A DNA stretch of 64,000 bases from positions 1 through 64,000 of the forward strand of contig CAVTIA010000006.1 in assembly GCA_963734635.1 (NCBI GenBank), given 5' to 3'. Below are positions 1 through 10,842 of the stretch, in pieces. The translations under genes and the position numbers were made by a program. Within the stretch, counting starts at the first letter, position 1, and every line of letters begins with the position of its first letter. This stretch comes from DATCJA01 sp963734635 (lineage in GTDB: Bacteria; Acidobacteriota; Vicinamibacteria; Vicinamibacterales; UBA2999). The notes below the pieces were generated by a model. It had not been told where the DNA came from and did no database searches. It was given only the letters and a program-made list of their open reading frames with translations.

Positions 1-351
1 CCAACGTATTGCTGGCTCGTAGCCGGCGCGACGATCGGCAGCACCTCGCAGGCGGTGACGCCCTGCTACATCAAAGCCTCAGACGGGAAAGTGTATCCCA
101 CCGACGCCACCGCCGCCGACGAAAAGGCGCGGCTGGCCGGGTTCGCGGTGCGCTACGCTGCTGCGGGCGAGCCGGTGACGCTGTTCGGAATCGGTACGAA
201 ACTGGAATACAGCACCGGCATGACCCCTGGCGCGATCTTCTATCTCGGCGCGACCGCCGGCAGACTGGACACCGCCGCGACCACGGGTGATGCGGTCGGC
301 GTCGCGCAAGCGATTACGGCCACGTTGATCCGCGTGACGAGAGGAGTATAG
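1..351 (+). CDS. Phage capsid decoration protein, 5' end cut by window edge
   Basis: The frame is open from base 1, so the gene starts outside the window; 116 codons remain. The protein is small, Ala/Gly/Thr-rich and predicted beta-rich, with no charged clusters. It lies 4 bp upstream of the major capsid gene, which is the usual place for a DUF2190-type head decoration or stabilisation protein that binds the outside of the capsid. Its last codons carry the GAGGAG ribosome site of the capsid gene. The assignment rests on position and composition; I did not recognise a diagnostic motif. Confidence 0.6.
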   Translation, partial: PTYCWLVAGATIGSTSQAVTPCYIKASDGKVYPTDATAADEKARLAGFAVRYAAAGEPVTLFGIGTKLEYSTGMTPGAIFYLGATAGRLDTAATTGDAVGVAQAITATLIRVTRGV

Positions 352-355
352 CGTT

Positions 356-1423
356 ATGACTACACCAGTCGGCACCTACTCCCTCGCGGACCTGCGCGCG
401 AATCGCTTTCAATCGGTCGTCGAGTATGGCATTGATAATATCAATGCAATCCTGCAGCGCGACGTCGCCGCGAACAATCAGATCGTGATCGAACTCCAGA
501 GCGAACTAGCCGAGCCATCGACCGATCCGCAGCGCGTGTACGGCGCGTCGATCGACGGCGACATGGTGGAAGTTGACGAGTTCGCGCGATCGGCGACCAA
601 GAAACCGGCGGTCGGCAGCGGCGTCGGCTTCCCGCTCAAAGCGTTCCAGTATCCGGTCGGCTGGGACAAACGATGGATCGATCGCGCCAGCGTCGGCGAA
701 TTGGCCGAGCGGGCAATGGCCGCTGAAACCGCCTACCTGAAAGCGCATCGGCGCGACCTGAAACGGGCGCTGTTTCTGTCCACCAACTACACCTGGCGCG
801 ACATTAACGGCGTTCCGGTCGCAGATCTGGCCGTGAAGCGCCTGGTCAACGCCGACAGCATGGCGATCCCGAACGGCCCGGATGGATCGACGTTCAACGC
901 CGCGACGCACACGCACTACCTCGCACCGCGACCATGACGGCCGCCGGCCTGACCGCCGCAATCGCGACGGTCGTGGAGCATGGGCATGGCGAGCGCGTGA
1001 TCGCCGCGTTCCACTACTCCGACGAAACCGAGGTGCGCGCCTTAACCGGATTCGTGGCCGCGCCTGACTATCGCGTGATACCGGCGAACAACGCCGCGTA
1101 CACCCGCGACGTGACCAATCCCGGCAGCATGTACAATCGGTTCATCGGCATTTTCGGCGCGGCCGAGGTCTGGATTAAGCCGTGGTCAATCGCGGACTAT
1201 TGTTTCGTCTGGGACGCCGGCAGCCCCATGAAGCCGCTGGTGCTGCGCGAGGATAAGGTCGCGGGGTATCAGGGGCTGCGGCTGGCCGCGACGCTGGACA
1301 CCTATCCATTGTACGCGCAATATTTCGAGGCTTCGTTTGGCTACGGCGTCTGGACGCGCACGAATGGATGTGCGTGGTACTTCGCATCAGCCAGCATATC
1401 CTGATCCAACTATTACGAGTTAA
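356..1423 (+). CDS. Major capsid protein, two frameshifts
   Basis: ATG at 356 follows GAGGAG. The first 185 codons read cleanly; a lost base near 920 moves the frame, which then continues to about 1,370, and a second indel is needed to reach TAA at 1421-1423. The rebuilt product is about 355 residues, right for a HK97-fold capsid subunit. The N-terminal part has the long helix and extended-loop character of these proteins and the C-terminal half is aromatic-rich. It sits between the decoration protein and the connector genes, as in most siphoviruses. The frameshifts look like sequence errors because both flanks stay protein-like. Confidence 0.72.
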
Positions 1424-1459
1424 AGTACCACGCGGCACCATTATTCGAGAGGAGGGGCT

Positions 1460-1846
1460 ATGTTCCCATACGAAGTGAGAAAGAAGCCGCAGAGCAGGCC
1501 GCCCACGAGCGCGCCGACGCCGCGCAGCAGCTCGATCGGACGATTCCAGGAGGGCTGTATATTACCACGACGGGCTACTACGTCAACGCCGATGGACAGT
1601 ACGTCGACGAGCGCGGCGCGTACGTCAAGGAGCCAGTCGAGGCCAAGGACGCGCAGAAGAAGCGCGCCGACGAACGAGCGGCAGGCCGAAGCGGACGAAG
1701 CCGAGCGCGTGGCGCAACTCGCGCAGCGCCGGGCGGACGCCGACCGACGGGCCGCTGAGGAAGCGGTTGCCGCGGCCGAGCGCACGAAAGCCGAATCCGA
1801 CGCGGCCGCGAAAGCCCGATCGCAGCGCACACCGGACAAGAAGTAA
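1460..1846 (+). CDS. Alanine/glutamate-rich coiled-coil protein between capsid and connector genes
   Basis: ATG at 1460 follows GAGAGGAGGGG. After about six codons a one-base indel moves the true frame, and a second indel near 1,675 restores the annotated one. The rebuilt protein has a short tyrosine-rich segment (YITTTGYYVNADGQYVDE) and then about 60 residues of A/E/R/K coiled coil ending DKK. The stop codon touches the GTG of the next gene. Function unknown; a small head or neck accessory protein is likely from position. Confidence 0.5.
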   Translation: MFPYEVRKKPQSRPPTSAPTPRSSSIGRFQEGCILPRRATTSTPMDSTSTSAARTSRSQSRPRTRRRSAPTNERQAEADEAERVAQLAQRRADADRRAAEEAVAAAERTKAESDAAAKARSQRTPDKK

Positions 1847-2206
1847 GTGGCGTTCACCTACGACGATTCGCTGCCGACTGAAAAAGATGTCGCCCGCGCC
1901 GCGCTGGGCGACACGAATATGGACGCGCCGATATTCAGTGACGAGCATATCACGGCGGTGATCACGCTGGCCGGCAGCGTGGAGGCCGGCGTCGCGGCCC
2001 TGGCGCGCGAGCTGATCGCCACCTACGCGCATCAGCCCGTCCAGAAGTCGGCGTATGGTATCAGCGTGGACTACTCCGATCGGATCGCGGTCTGGCAGTC
2101 GATCGTCAGCAGCTCGGCCAGCGGCGGCATCGCGCGCGTTTCGTGTCGCCAGCCCGCGCGCCGATGGCTACGCGCATACGCGGCAGGGGATGAATTCGCA
2201 CGATGA
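1847..2206 (+). CDS. Head-tail connector protein (gp6-like)
   Basis: GTG start directly after the upstream TAA. The protein is helical, about 119 residues, with a pattern typical of phage connector/adaptor proteins: a short N-terminal acidic segment, a helix beginning DEHITAVITLAG and an AALARELIATYA helix. The last 25 codons may be out of frame because an alternative frame there reads equally well. The stop overlaps the next start as ATGA, which supports the end chosen. It would form the ring under the portal. Confidence 0.5.
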   Translation: MAFTYDDSLPTEKDVARAALGDTNMDAPIFSDEHITAVITLAGSVEAGVAALARELIATYAHQPVQKSAYGISVDYSDRIAVWQSIVSSSASGGIARVSCRQPARRWLRAYAAGDEFAR

Positions 2207-2521
2207 CGCCTGTGGGCCGCTGCCATCCAGTCGCCTCGCGCCGATGTTCGGGTTCTACGGCATGGTCGAGGTCTGGCGCGGCGGCGTGCAGGTGCATATG
2301 GGCATCACGATCGGCGTGCTCATCCCGGGCGACAGTCCCAGCCGCGAGGCGCTGGCCGAGCTGGGCGGCGGGCGCGCGTCCAAGATGGGCAGCGCGCGCG
2401 AGTGGGACGGATATTCTCGACGGCGACGAATTGCGCGCGAGTGGGCATACCTGGCTGGTGCCAGGGCGCTGAGAATACGCCGGAAGTCCTGATCATGGCG
2501 CTGTCAGAGGTGACGAACTAG
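2203..2521 (+). CDS. Head closure / stopper protein, frameshifted
   Basis: ATG at 2203 overlaps the previous stop. The frame slips within 10 codons, then reads PMFGFYGMVEVWRGGVQV onward, and a single extra base near 2,413 must be removed to join a tail with DILDGDELRASGHTWLV. The pattern of a small beta-barrel with a late GD-x-L-x-x-x-G-x-x-W-x-V strand resembles SPP1 gp16-like closure proteins. Stop TAG at 2519-2521. About 104 residues when repaired. Confidence 0.42.
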
Positions 2522-2556
2522 CGCAGAAACCCGCCTGTGAGGTCATAGGAGCCGTT

Positions 2557-2879
2557 TTGACGTTGATGCCTACATCGATTATTGCAATCGGCCGACGATC
2601 AGATCAACGCGCGCCAACGCGCGGCTGCTGACCGAGGCGACCGACGACCTGCGCGACTATGCGGCGCGGATCGCGCATAAGCGGACGGGCGCGATGGCCG
2701 CGAGTATGCACCGGACTCGGCCCGTTCCCGGTCGGCCAGGGGATCCTGGAAGCGTACGTCGAAAGTGGGGCGTTCTACGCTGAGGAGGAAGTGGGGCAGC
2801 GGTGGCACACACGACTGGGCCAGTCGCACGATCGCGGAGTCAGGACGCGCGGATACTGCAGCTCGAGCTTAGAGCTTGA
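2557..2879 (+). CDS. HK97 gp10-like neck/tail completion protein, frameshifted
   Basis: A GGAG box lies just before a TTG/ATG-rich start region at 2557-2568; the exact start is not decidable. Readable stretches are LLTEATDDLRDYAARIAHKR with TGAMAAS, then GQGILEAYVESGAFYAEEEV, then THDWASRTIAES and DARILQLELRA before TGA at 2877-2879. The order helix, RTGxMxxS and YAxxVExG-like strand is typical of the gp10 family that joins head and tail. At least three indels are needed. Confidence 0.5.
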
Positions 2880-2913
2880 GTTCGCGACCGTCGCGGCGCT
2901 GACGGGTGGCAAT

Positions 2914-3314
2914 GTGAACCGCTCCGAGGCGCGCGCAGCGGTGGCGACCGCGCTCTGCCGGCGCGGGCTTCGATCTGATCGTGCAAGGGGCGCCGGAGAC
3001 GTTCTCCGGCGCGGCCAACGGTCGCCGTGATCATGAGCGCCGGCACCGAGCGCGCGCAGATCACCCGCGCGGGGACTGAGGATATCAATAGCATCGTCGT
3101 GTCGATCTATGTGCAGCGCGCCGCGAACGGCGGGGCGGCGGCCGAGGATAGTTTAGACGCCTTAACCGATGCCACGATCGCGGCGATCGACGCGATGGAC
3201 GACAAGATTGTGTTCGCTCGCAGCGACGCCGGGGCCGGCGGCGCGCCCAATCGCAGGATCGACGGAATGCTCTTCCGCGTGGAGCGGATCGGCTTTACGA
3301 TACTGAACCCGTAG
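2914..3314 (+). CDS. Tail terminator-like protein, frameshifted
   Basis: GTG at 2914 gives VNRSEARAAVATAL; two indels near 2,950 and 3,020 lead to a clean reading from about 3,030 to TAG at 3312-3314 that includes ITRAGTEDINSIVVSIYVQR and IDGMLFRVERIGFTILNP. About 132 residues. An N-terminal helix followed by a long beta sheet is typical of tail terminator proteins, and the gene lies between the gp10-like and major tail genes where the terminator usually is. Confidence 0.48.
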
Positions 3315-3325
3315 CGGAGAACACG

Positions 3326-3761
3326 ATGCCAGCAACGCCCGATCCCAAACTGTTAGGCAAAACACTAGTCGTCGAGTGGACAAAAGACGGCGGGACGATG
3401 GTTTCGCTCGATGTCTACTCGCGCAACTTCAGCGTCAGCCAGTCGCCGAAAGAGATTGACGTGTCGCACGCGCGGCGACATCGCGGCCGATACGGAAGAC
3501 ATTCTGGCCGGCGTGCCCAGTCGCGAGATCTCGATCTCTGGTCTGGACAGCGATGAAGTCACGCCCGAGTGGGAGGCGATCAACATCGGCGATACGGGCG
3601 AGCTGGTCTGGTACCGGCAGGGCGTGGGCGTGGGCAAGCCGATCGCGACGATCAGCGCGACGTGTACCGGCAGCGAGTTTAATAGCCCCTACGACGATGC
3701 GAACGACTGGACAGTGACGTTTAAGGGCACCACCGCGATCGTGCTGACGGTGGGCGTGTGA
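3326..3761 (+). CDS. Major tail tube protein, one frameshift
   Basis: ATG at 3326 follows GGAG. The first 50 codons are followed by one indel at about 3,470 and a clean stretch to TGA at 3759-3761. Rebuilt length about 144 residues. Segments such as GLDSDEVTPEWEAINIGDTG and NDWTVTFKGTTAIVLTVGV are typical of a beta-sandwich tail tube subunit. The stop overlaps the start of the chaperone gene (ATGA). Confidence 0.6.
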
Positions 3762-4215
3762 CACCATTCCCGCGCCTGTACGCCGATCAGCCCTGTCCGA
3801 TCGACGGCTACGAGGGCTACACGCTTTCGCGTGCTGCTCAATCCCACCGGGGCAGAGAAGATGGATTGGGGCATGGGGCATCTCGGGCATCAGGGTTGCG
3901 CGGATTGCGCCGAGCTCGGCGCAGAGCGGTAACGCAAGGAACGGCGGCAAATACTGCGCGGCGTGTACGCTGGCGCGGGAGCAGCTCGGGCGCGCGGCGG
4001 TGGCGATCTATGGCACAGTCGCATACCGAGGGGTTTGACTTTAGCACGCCCGATGCCGAGCCTGCGACAGTCTCAGCCAGGCCGATCTGCCGGATGAGCT
4101 GCTGGCCTGGCTGTACATGCTGCCGGGCGCGCTGTGGCTGGCGCGCAGTGAGGAGTTAAAAAAAACGTTACAGAGCTTATCGGCTATCCCGAACTCCTCG
4201 ACGAATACGCGCTAG
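3758..4215 (+). CDS. Tail assembly chaperone (G-like), frameshifted by errors and probably by programmed slippage
   Basis: ATG at 3758 overlaps the tail tube stop. After RLYADQPCPIDGYEGYT at least two indels are required, then a Cys-containing middle (CADCAELG) and LLAWLYMLPGALWLA appear. The 0 frame ends TAG at 4213-4215. An A8 run lies 17 codons before this stop, where a -1 slip would carry ribosomes into a frame that is open beyond it. A G/GT pair at this site, just before the tape measure gene, is the standard arrangement in siphoviruses. Confidence 0.5.
4158..4164 (+). promoter_or_regulatory. Candidate -1 ribosomal frameshift site (A AAA AAA)
   Basis: In the chaperone frame the codons are TTA AAA AAA ACG. 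Slipping back one base on A AAA AAA gives AAC GTT ACA, which continues as NVTELIGYPELLDEYALDDP and stays open to the start of the tape measure region near 4,400. The T-like extension is acidic and helical as expected. The A-run length is the weak point, since homopolymers are the commonest long-read error. Confidence 0.45.
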
Positions 4216-4401
4216 ACGATCCCGAACGCGCCGCACTCGTGGCCGCACAGCGCCTGTACGCGGATGTGGTCTGGCAGGCCTACCGGACGCGGATCGCCAA
4301 TGAGTGCTACGGCTCGTCCATGTCGCCCGACGAGGTGGCGCGCACGATTCCGACTGAGATGATTGACCTCCTCATGATCTGGAAAGCGCAAACGCTAGTG
4401 C

Positions 4402-6467
4402 CAAATAACGCGCAAGTCACCCTCAGCCTCCAGTCGCGAGGTCGCCGCGCGAGATCGCCGCCACCGCGAATCAATATAAGGCGCTCGATCTCGGCGCCCA
4501 GAAGGCCGAGCCGAGCGCCGCCCGCTACGCCAAAACCCTCACGCAAGTCGCGCTGGCCGACGCCAAAACCGCCACCGAGGCGCAGCGGCTGGCCGTCCAG
4601 ACCGCCAACGCGGCGCGGGCGCAGACCCAGGCCGAGGCCGCCGCGCTCCGGCTCGCGAATGCCCAAACGCGGCCGCCAGCCGGCACCAGCTTTGCGACCC
4701 AAACCGCGCAGGCGTTCGGCTCCCAGATCAGCGCGATGGTCAGCCCGCTGGCGCTCGGCCGCCGCCGGCATGGGCGCGCTGGTCGCGACCGCCAATAGCT
4801 TCAAAGAGGCGTTCGCGTTCAAGGCCGAGTTTGGACGCCACGACCGCCAGCATCAACGCGCAGCTGCGCGGCGTGCGCGAGAGCGGCGCAGGTCTGGCAA
4901 GCAGGCCAGCGCATTCGCCAATCAGTACAAGCTGACGCAGGAGGAAACCACCGCAGGCAATCGCGGCGTCGATCGGCGTGATGCGCGCGAGTAAAGCGCC
5001 GGTCGAAGACATCCTCGGGGTGCTGGCGCGGATGCAAGTGCTGTCGCCAGAGCAGTCCTTACAAGAGGCGGCGATTGCATTAAAGGCGCTGGCCGTCGGG
5101 CGACACGACATCGCTGGTGACCCGATTCGAGGTCGGGCGCGATGTGGCCAATCAGATGAAAAAGGAGATCCAGGGCGGGGCCGATGCGGTCGCGGTGATG
5201 AACAAGTTCCTGGGCGATACCGGCATTGGGATGGACGTGCTCGCCACGCGCACGACCGGCGCGATGGGCGCGATGAAGGACTTAGCCAAGGCGCAGGAGG
5301 ATTTGCAGCTGGCGCAGGCGCAGTTCGCGCAGGGGCCGGGCATGCTCCTCCTCCAGACGCAGACGCAATCTGACGCGCGATGCAATCAAGCTCCTGCAGG
5401 GCGATCTTGCGTCGAGCTGAATACGATCGCTCGCGGATAGCGGCATCGTGACCACCAGCATCCTCAAGCCGCTGGTTGATTACAACACGTATGTGCTGGA
5501 CGCGGGCGCGCAATGCGCTGCGCGTGGGCCGGCATCCTGCCGCCAGCACCAACGCCGAGCTGAACACGCAGGCCGGCGCAACCGACGCGGCGGCCGCTGC
5601 CGCCGTGTCCTACGCGGCGCGGGTGACGGCCGCGGGCGATGCCGCGAGCGCGGCGCCGGCAAGGTGCGGAGCTGAACGCGGCGATTGCGGCCGGGGCGGA
5701 TGCCAGGCTGCCGCACCTGACCGACCGGCAGCCGCGCAGGGCGGCCTGGCCGGCGGCGCGGGCGGGCGCGCTTGGCGGGGGCGTGGGCACGGCGCTGACT
5801 CAGCAGCTCCGCAAGGGCGATCAGGAGGCGCAGCGGCTGCAAGATGCGCGCGATGCGTTGGCGTTCAGTCGCGCCAAGACCAGCGCGCAGCGGATCGCGC
5901 AGCTGCAACAGCAACAGGCGCGCACGACTGACCCGGCAGAAGAGATCCGACTGCAGGCAGCAGATCGAGGCCGAGCGCGAATAGCGCGGCGCAAAGCGCA
6001 CACCAGCACGCTCGCGAAGCAGCTCGACATTCAGCAGTCGATCTACGACAGCGTGCAGGAGCAACACCGCAGCGCGCTGGATATTGAGGAATTGGCGATC
6101 GCGCGATCGATGCAGGACTCGGACGACGCGCAGAAGGCCAAAACCGCGCGGGCGATCCTGGCATAGCCCGAACGCGAACGCCGATCTGAAGGGCCGCGCG
6201 CAGGCCGACACTCGATCTGATCAGCGTGCAAGATCGCAAGCGCGCCGCTGAATTGGGCGAAGGGCACGACGGCAGGGGCAAGTTGATTAATGGCAAGCTG
6301 TTCCAGAGCGTACCGGGCGGCGGGCCTGCGCCTGCTGCCACCGGCGCAGCTCCGTGGCAGGCCTGCCGGGCGCGCCTCGCGCGGCGGGCGCAGCTGCGCC
6401 TGCCGGCGGCGGGCCGCTCACGATCAATCTGGTCGTGGATGGCAAGACCCTGGCATCGGTCAGCTGA
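4402..6467 (+). CDS. Tape measure protein, multiple frameshifts
   Basis: Starts near a GTG at about 4,402 (PNNAQVTLSLQS) and ends TGA 6465-6467 after GGPLTINLVVDGKTLASVS, a very common tape measure C-terminus. In between are long Ala/Gln/Lys helices (IAATANQYKALDLGAQKAEP, QEDLQLAQAQFAQ) and a hydrophobic stretch near 4,740-4,800 (SPLALGAAAGMGALVATA). Rebuilt length about 690 residues, which would set a tail of moderate length. At least eight single-base indels interrupt it, some insertions and some deletions. Confidence 0.6.
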
Positions 6468-6579
6468 GCCGTATATCATGGACACACTCCTCCGCGCGGT
6501 GCGCGGAGCCAGGGCGACGGCAGGGGCATAAGCGGGTGGATGGGGGTTGGGGATAGGGCCGGACACGGGAGCGTAAGCG

Positions 6580-6917
6580 ATGGCCAGCCTACAATTCGTC
6601 ACAACCTCTTAGAACGTGGGGACGCCGGCTACAATGTGCCCGGCTGGGATCGCGGCTTCGTGCTGGCCGAGAAGCTGATCCCCAACGGCGATCCGGTCAT
6701 CCAGGCGATCGGCGCGAAAGGCACCGCGTCTCAGCATGCCCATCCGCGTGACCGCTGCCGAGCTGTCCGCCCTGCGCGGCGACTGCGACGGGTCGGCGCA
6801 CACGCTGGTGTGGAGCGGCGGTAGGACAGCGCGATCTTAGAGAGCGTCGGCACACCGCTGGAGGTGCGGCCGGGCGTCGATCTGTACTTCACGACGTTGA
6901 ATTTGATTAAGGTGTAG
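6580..6917 (+). CDS. Small tail protein of unknown function, frameshifted
   Basis: ATG at 6580 gives MASLQFVTTS; an indel follows and the reading continues ERGDAGYNVPGWDRGFVLAE, then a second indel leads to MPIRVTAAELSALRGDCDGS and GVDLYFTTLNLIKV before TAG at 6915-6917. About 110 residues. It lies between tape measure and hub genes, so a distal-tail or tail-tip role is possible, but no family was recognised. Confidence 0.4.
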
Positions 6918-6918
6918 A

Positions 6919-7001
6919 CTTCAGCTATCAGCTATCAGCTTCAGCATGCGGCGGCAATCTGAAAGCTAAAAGCGAGCGAAGCGAAGCGTGCTGAAGCTGA
7001 A
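6919..7001 (+). repeat. TCAGCTA heptamer repeats and a perfect 11-bp inverted repeat
   Basis: Three head-to-tail copies of TCAGCTA/T (6921-6941) run into CAGCTTCAGCA (6936-6946), which pairs perfectly with TGCTGAAGCTG at 6989-6999. The loop holds GCGAGCGAAGCGAAGCG. The element fills the only sizeable gap in the tail gene block and ends just before the next start codon. It could act as a processing or attenuation site. Confidence 0.6.
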
Positions 7002-7009
7002 GCTAGGCC

Positions 7010-8073
7010 ATGACCGTCGAATCCACAGCATACGTGCCTGTACTCGACCGACGGCGGCGACACCTTTACCGATTTTACCGCCTACGTCGAGAGCTTTACC
7101 ACGCACCACAGCTACCAGGCCGATCGCGGCACGGCGAGCGATCAACTGCTACACCTATCCGAGCGGCATGGCGGTCGAACATTTGGTGGTGCTGTACATT
7201 GACGACACGATGGTGTTCAACGGGCGCATGGCCAGGCCGGGCCTGCACTACGCCGGGAATAGCGTCGTGATTGAGTGCGAAGATATTATGGCGAACCTGA
7301 GCTATCCCGTGGGGCGGCGAGGGCACCGATCCGGAGCTGGACGAGATGTTCAACCGCGTGTACGAAGGGCCAGCTGGTGAGCGGCGATCATCACGAACTA
7401 CTGCGAGGCGATGGGCGTGCCAGTGTCGCTCGCACGACATCGCGGTCAGCACCTGGAACCCGTGTAGTCTCTACGCCGGTCATCCTGCGCGTGGGCCAGG
7501 CGCCGATTACGCACATCCGCGAGTGGGACGCGATCGAAGGGCTGCTGGACGGCCACGCGCGCGAATGGCGCAATCACGCGCCGACCGCTGGCGATCGACG
7601 CCGGCGACATCGCGTTCACCGCAGAGGAAGGCGTGAACGTGATCAGCGCCGAACGCACGCCGCGCGGCACCGACTCGATCGAGAATCGCTGGATTATTGA
7701 CGGCTTCGAGTGGGAGGGCGGCAGGATCGGCGGCGTGGGCGTCGGCGACTTTCAGCTCGATAACGCCAACATTCCCGATCCGCCCAAGAGTCCAGATCGC
7801 GCCGGCTGCGCTCGAACTTCGTGCAGGACGATGCGGACGCCTTAGCGTTCGCGACGGCCGGCGTCGGGCGCACGAACTTCCCCTACGACGAAACGCACCT
7901 GACGCTGTTGGGCGACCCGACCATCACGATCGGCCAGACCTGCCAGATCGACAGCGCGCTGCTCGACCACGCCGGGCGACGCCGGCAGCCTGCGCTTCGT
8001 GGCGGATGTCGCGCAGCGCTATGGGGCCGGCGTGGGGTTTGAGACGCAGGTGACGTGCATCAGGACGGAGTAG
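7010..8073 (+). CDS. Tail hub / minor tail protein, multiple frameshifts
   Basis: ATG at 7010 begins TVESTAYVPV. The rebuilt protein of about 350 residues includes SGMAVEHLVVLYIDDTMVFN, HYAGNSVVIECEDIMANLSY, VILRVGQAPITHIREWDAIE, EEGVNVISAERTPRGTDSIE and DDADALAFATAGVGRTNFPY, and stops TAG 8071-8073. The alternating beta strands and the mid-protein segment on joining conditions look like the baseplate hub (gp27-fold) proteins that follow tape measure and distal tail genes. About six indels interrupt it. Confidence 0.45.
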
Positions 8074-8147
8074 CTTAGCAGTCAGCCACAGTGCCACCGC
8101 GTGCGATAGCTGATTGACGAAGCTCAGAGTCCCAGGCCACGCCCGCG

Positions 8148-10555
8148 ATGTCACCACGAACTCGCAGCGCGTACCACGCGATTGCGATAGCACGCGCGCC
8201 GACCGGCGTCACCCCCGGCTATAGCCCTGTCCTCGGGGCGACAGTGGGCGAAGATGGTCGACTGACCTACGTGGGCGACGGCGAGGCGCAAATCTGGACA
8301 GCCGACATGACCACCGCGCAGACGATCGAGGTCGGCGCGGGCGAGGTGGTCAACTTTAACCGCGTCACCTATGAGCCGCTTTCGGGCGCGGGCCAGATCG
8401 TGCCCGGCGCGGCCTGGGCCTGGACGGCGGCGGGCGGGCTGGCCTGGTACCGCGTGACGGTCACGTTGCGCGTGGACAGCAACGGCGACGACATGGGCGA
8501 CCGGCGGCGGGCTGACCTTATCGGTCAGGCATTCACGTGCGGCGCGGCGGTCTGTCGATCACCCGATCGATAGCTACACGTTTACGGCTGATGCGCTGGA
8601 TAGCGACAGCATCATCCTCCACGGCTTCTACTATGCACTGTTCGAGGGCGGCGACGATCCCTACTCGATCGCGATCCATCTGCAAAACAGCACCGGCTAC
8701 GATCGGCTGCTGCCGGTCAACACCAACGCGCGAGTGCAGATTGAGAAGCTGACCACGCACGTCGCGGGGCTTGCGCCGGGACGCGGTGACCGGGCCAGCG
8801 GGGCCGGAGGGGCCGGAAGGGCCGGCGGGCGCAACCGGCGCGACGGGTGCGACGCGGTGCCAGCGGGGCGCGACGGGCCAGACGGGGCCGGAGGGGCCGC
8901 CCGGCACAACCGAGTGGGACGATCTGACCGGCACGCCGACCACGATCGCCGGGTATGGGATTACGGACGCCTACACCGAAACGGAGGTTGACACGCGGCT
9001 TCGCGACCGCCGGCCACGCGCATGCGACCGGCGTGGCGGGGCCGGGGCGCTTCTACTACCTCGATCCAGCGGCGACGGCGGATGTCAACAGCTACAAGCA
9101 GGCGCTGACCACGCCCTCCACGAATGCTGAGACGACGATCAGCCAGGCCAACACCGGGCACGGGCGACACCCTGATCGCCACCTTCATCACCTATCCGAC
9201 CGCGGGCATCGGGGTGACAGCGCTGCCGCCGGGCATCTCAACGCGCGTGTTTCGCGTCGTGTGCGGTGGCGGCAACCAGGAGGCGCGGCTGAAGGTCGCG
9301 ATGTACATCTCGGTCGCGCCGTATGCGCCCGGCGATGAGACGCTGGTGAGAACCGACTATAGTCCGACCTTCAAAGGCTCGACGCTGATCGATCTGTCGT
9401 GGAACCACGCCGCAGCCTCGGCGGTGGCGATGAACGCGACCGATCGGGTGGTGATGCGCCTGTACACCGCGCGCGTCGCCGGGCCGGAACAGTCACCGTC
9501 GACGGTGTACTTCGACGGCACCACCAACCTCTCCTACATTCAGACGACGCTGCCCAGCGCCGGTGGATATTCTGACCACGCGCGGCGATCTGCTGACCAG
9601 GGACGCGGCGAACATGACCCGGCTGCCGACTCGGCACCACCGGCAAGTTCCTGCGCTCGAACGGCACCGATCCCAGCTGGCAGGTGCTCGTGACTGGCGA
9701 CATGCCCAGCGGGACGTTGATGGGCATCGGGACGGCCGATCGGGTGGCGTACTGGAGTGGGACGTATGCGCTGGCCAGTAACGCCGGCTTCACCTTCGAT
9801 CCGTCCGATGCGAGCCTGCTGATCACGACCGGCGCGAACAACGCCGACGCGATCGCCGCGCTGTCGGGCGGCTCGAGCCAGTACGCCGGGATTGCGACGG
9901 GCCGGACGGCGACCGAGGCGCGCATGGCGGTGGTCCGGGCACGGCCGCGCAGCTGCTCGCCGGATCGGCGGCGGGCGACCTGGTGATCAAGGTGGACGAC
10001 AGCGCGCAAGGCGGTGCTGCTTGGCGCGGGCACGACCGAGACGGTGAAGATCACGAGTAGCGCGGCGATCGATCGGCGACCTGAACGCGCGCCAGCTCGT
10101 CAAGGTGCGCGCCACCAGCGGCACGACCGGCGTACGGCATCCGCTTTGGCGACGGGTCGACGGCGACTATGGCGAACTTTCAGGCGCTCGATGCTGAGCA
10201 GCGTCAGCTACCTGTTCTTTGCGACCAATCGCCAGTACGACGGCAGCGCCTGGCAGCAACTCAACGCGCGCGTGGGTGCGGCGATCAGATCGCGGCAACG
10301 CGCTGTCATGCTCGACGTTCGCCGCATCGTCGTCAACGCCGGTCGCGCGCTTCTCGGTGGACAGCGCCGGCGTCGTCAAGCCGACGATTACGGGCCGCTC
10401 CAGATCGCGTCCACGCAGGTGCTGACGACGCGCAGAACGGGCTGCGTGCGCCGACGGGCACGCGTATCGCCGCGCTGACAACGCATACGCAAGCACGGTA
10501 CGATCAGGCAGATGGCGCGATACGGCTGAATTTCGATGACCTGGTCAGCGCATAG
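8148..10555 (+). CDS. Collagen-like tail fibre / receptor-binding protein, multiple frameshifts
   Basis: ATG at 8148. The first 120 residues form a beta-rich head-binding region. A Gly-x-y collagen-like run lies at about 8,780-8,910 (GPAGPEGPEGPAGATGATG) and leads into EWDDLTGTPTTIAGYGITDA, a phrase common in tail fibres. Further on there is a GKFLRSNGTDPSWQ-type fibre repeat, and the end is ARYDQADGAIRLNFDDLVSA at 10,555. Rebuilt length about 800 residues. Trimeric fibre proteins of this kind bind the host surface. About ten indels. Confidence 0.6.
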
Positions 10556-10564
10556 GGCGAAACA

Positions 10565-10842
10565 ATGGCAACGTTTGACACCGCGCCTGCGACAATCCAG
10601 AGCACGACGCAGGCGACATCGCTCCTAGGCAGCATTCCGGGCTGTACAGCTCGGGCACGGCGATCCAGGATCTTATGGCGCTGTACCAGGCCGGGAGCGA
10701 TCCGACGTTCAACGGCGCGATCAATGCGCTGTTCACGCGGAGCGAACGGCAGGAAATAGCCGCGATGCAAGGCCAGATAGACCAGCTTATCACTGATTGG
10801 GAACTCAATCACCGCGGCGCGATCGGACTGCCGCCGTTATGA
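10565..10842 (+). CDS. Small hypothetical phage protein
   Basis: ATG at 10565 gives ATFDTAPATIQSTTQATSLL; after one or two indels it continues as a helical segment (RSERQEIAAMQGQIDQLITD) and ends GAIGLPPL with TGA at 10840-10842, overlapping the next start. About 92 residues. Unknown role; follows the fibre gene and could be a chaperone or fibre-tip factor. Confidence 0.45.

Noticed and set aside
6921..7001. CRISPR-like repeats
   Set aside because: Heptamers without spacers and a single inverted repeat; no cas genes anywhere in the window.
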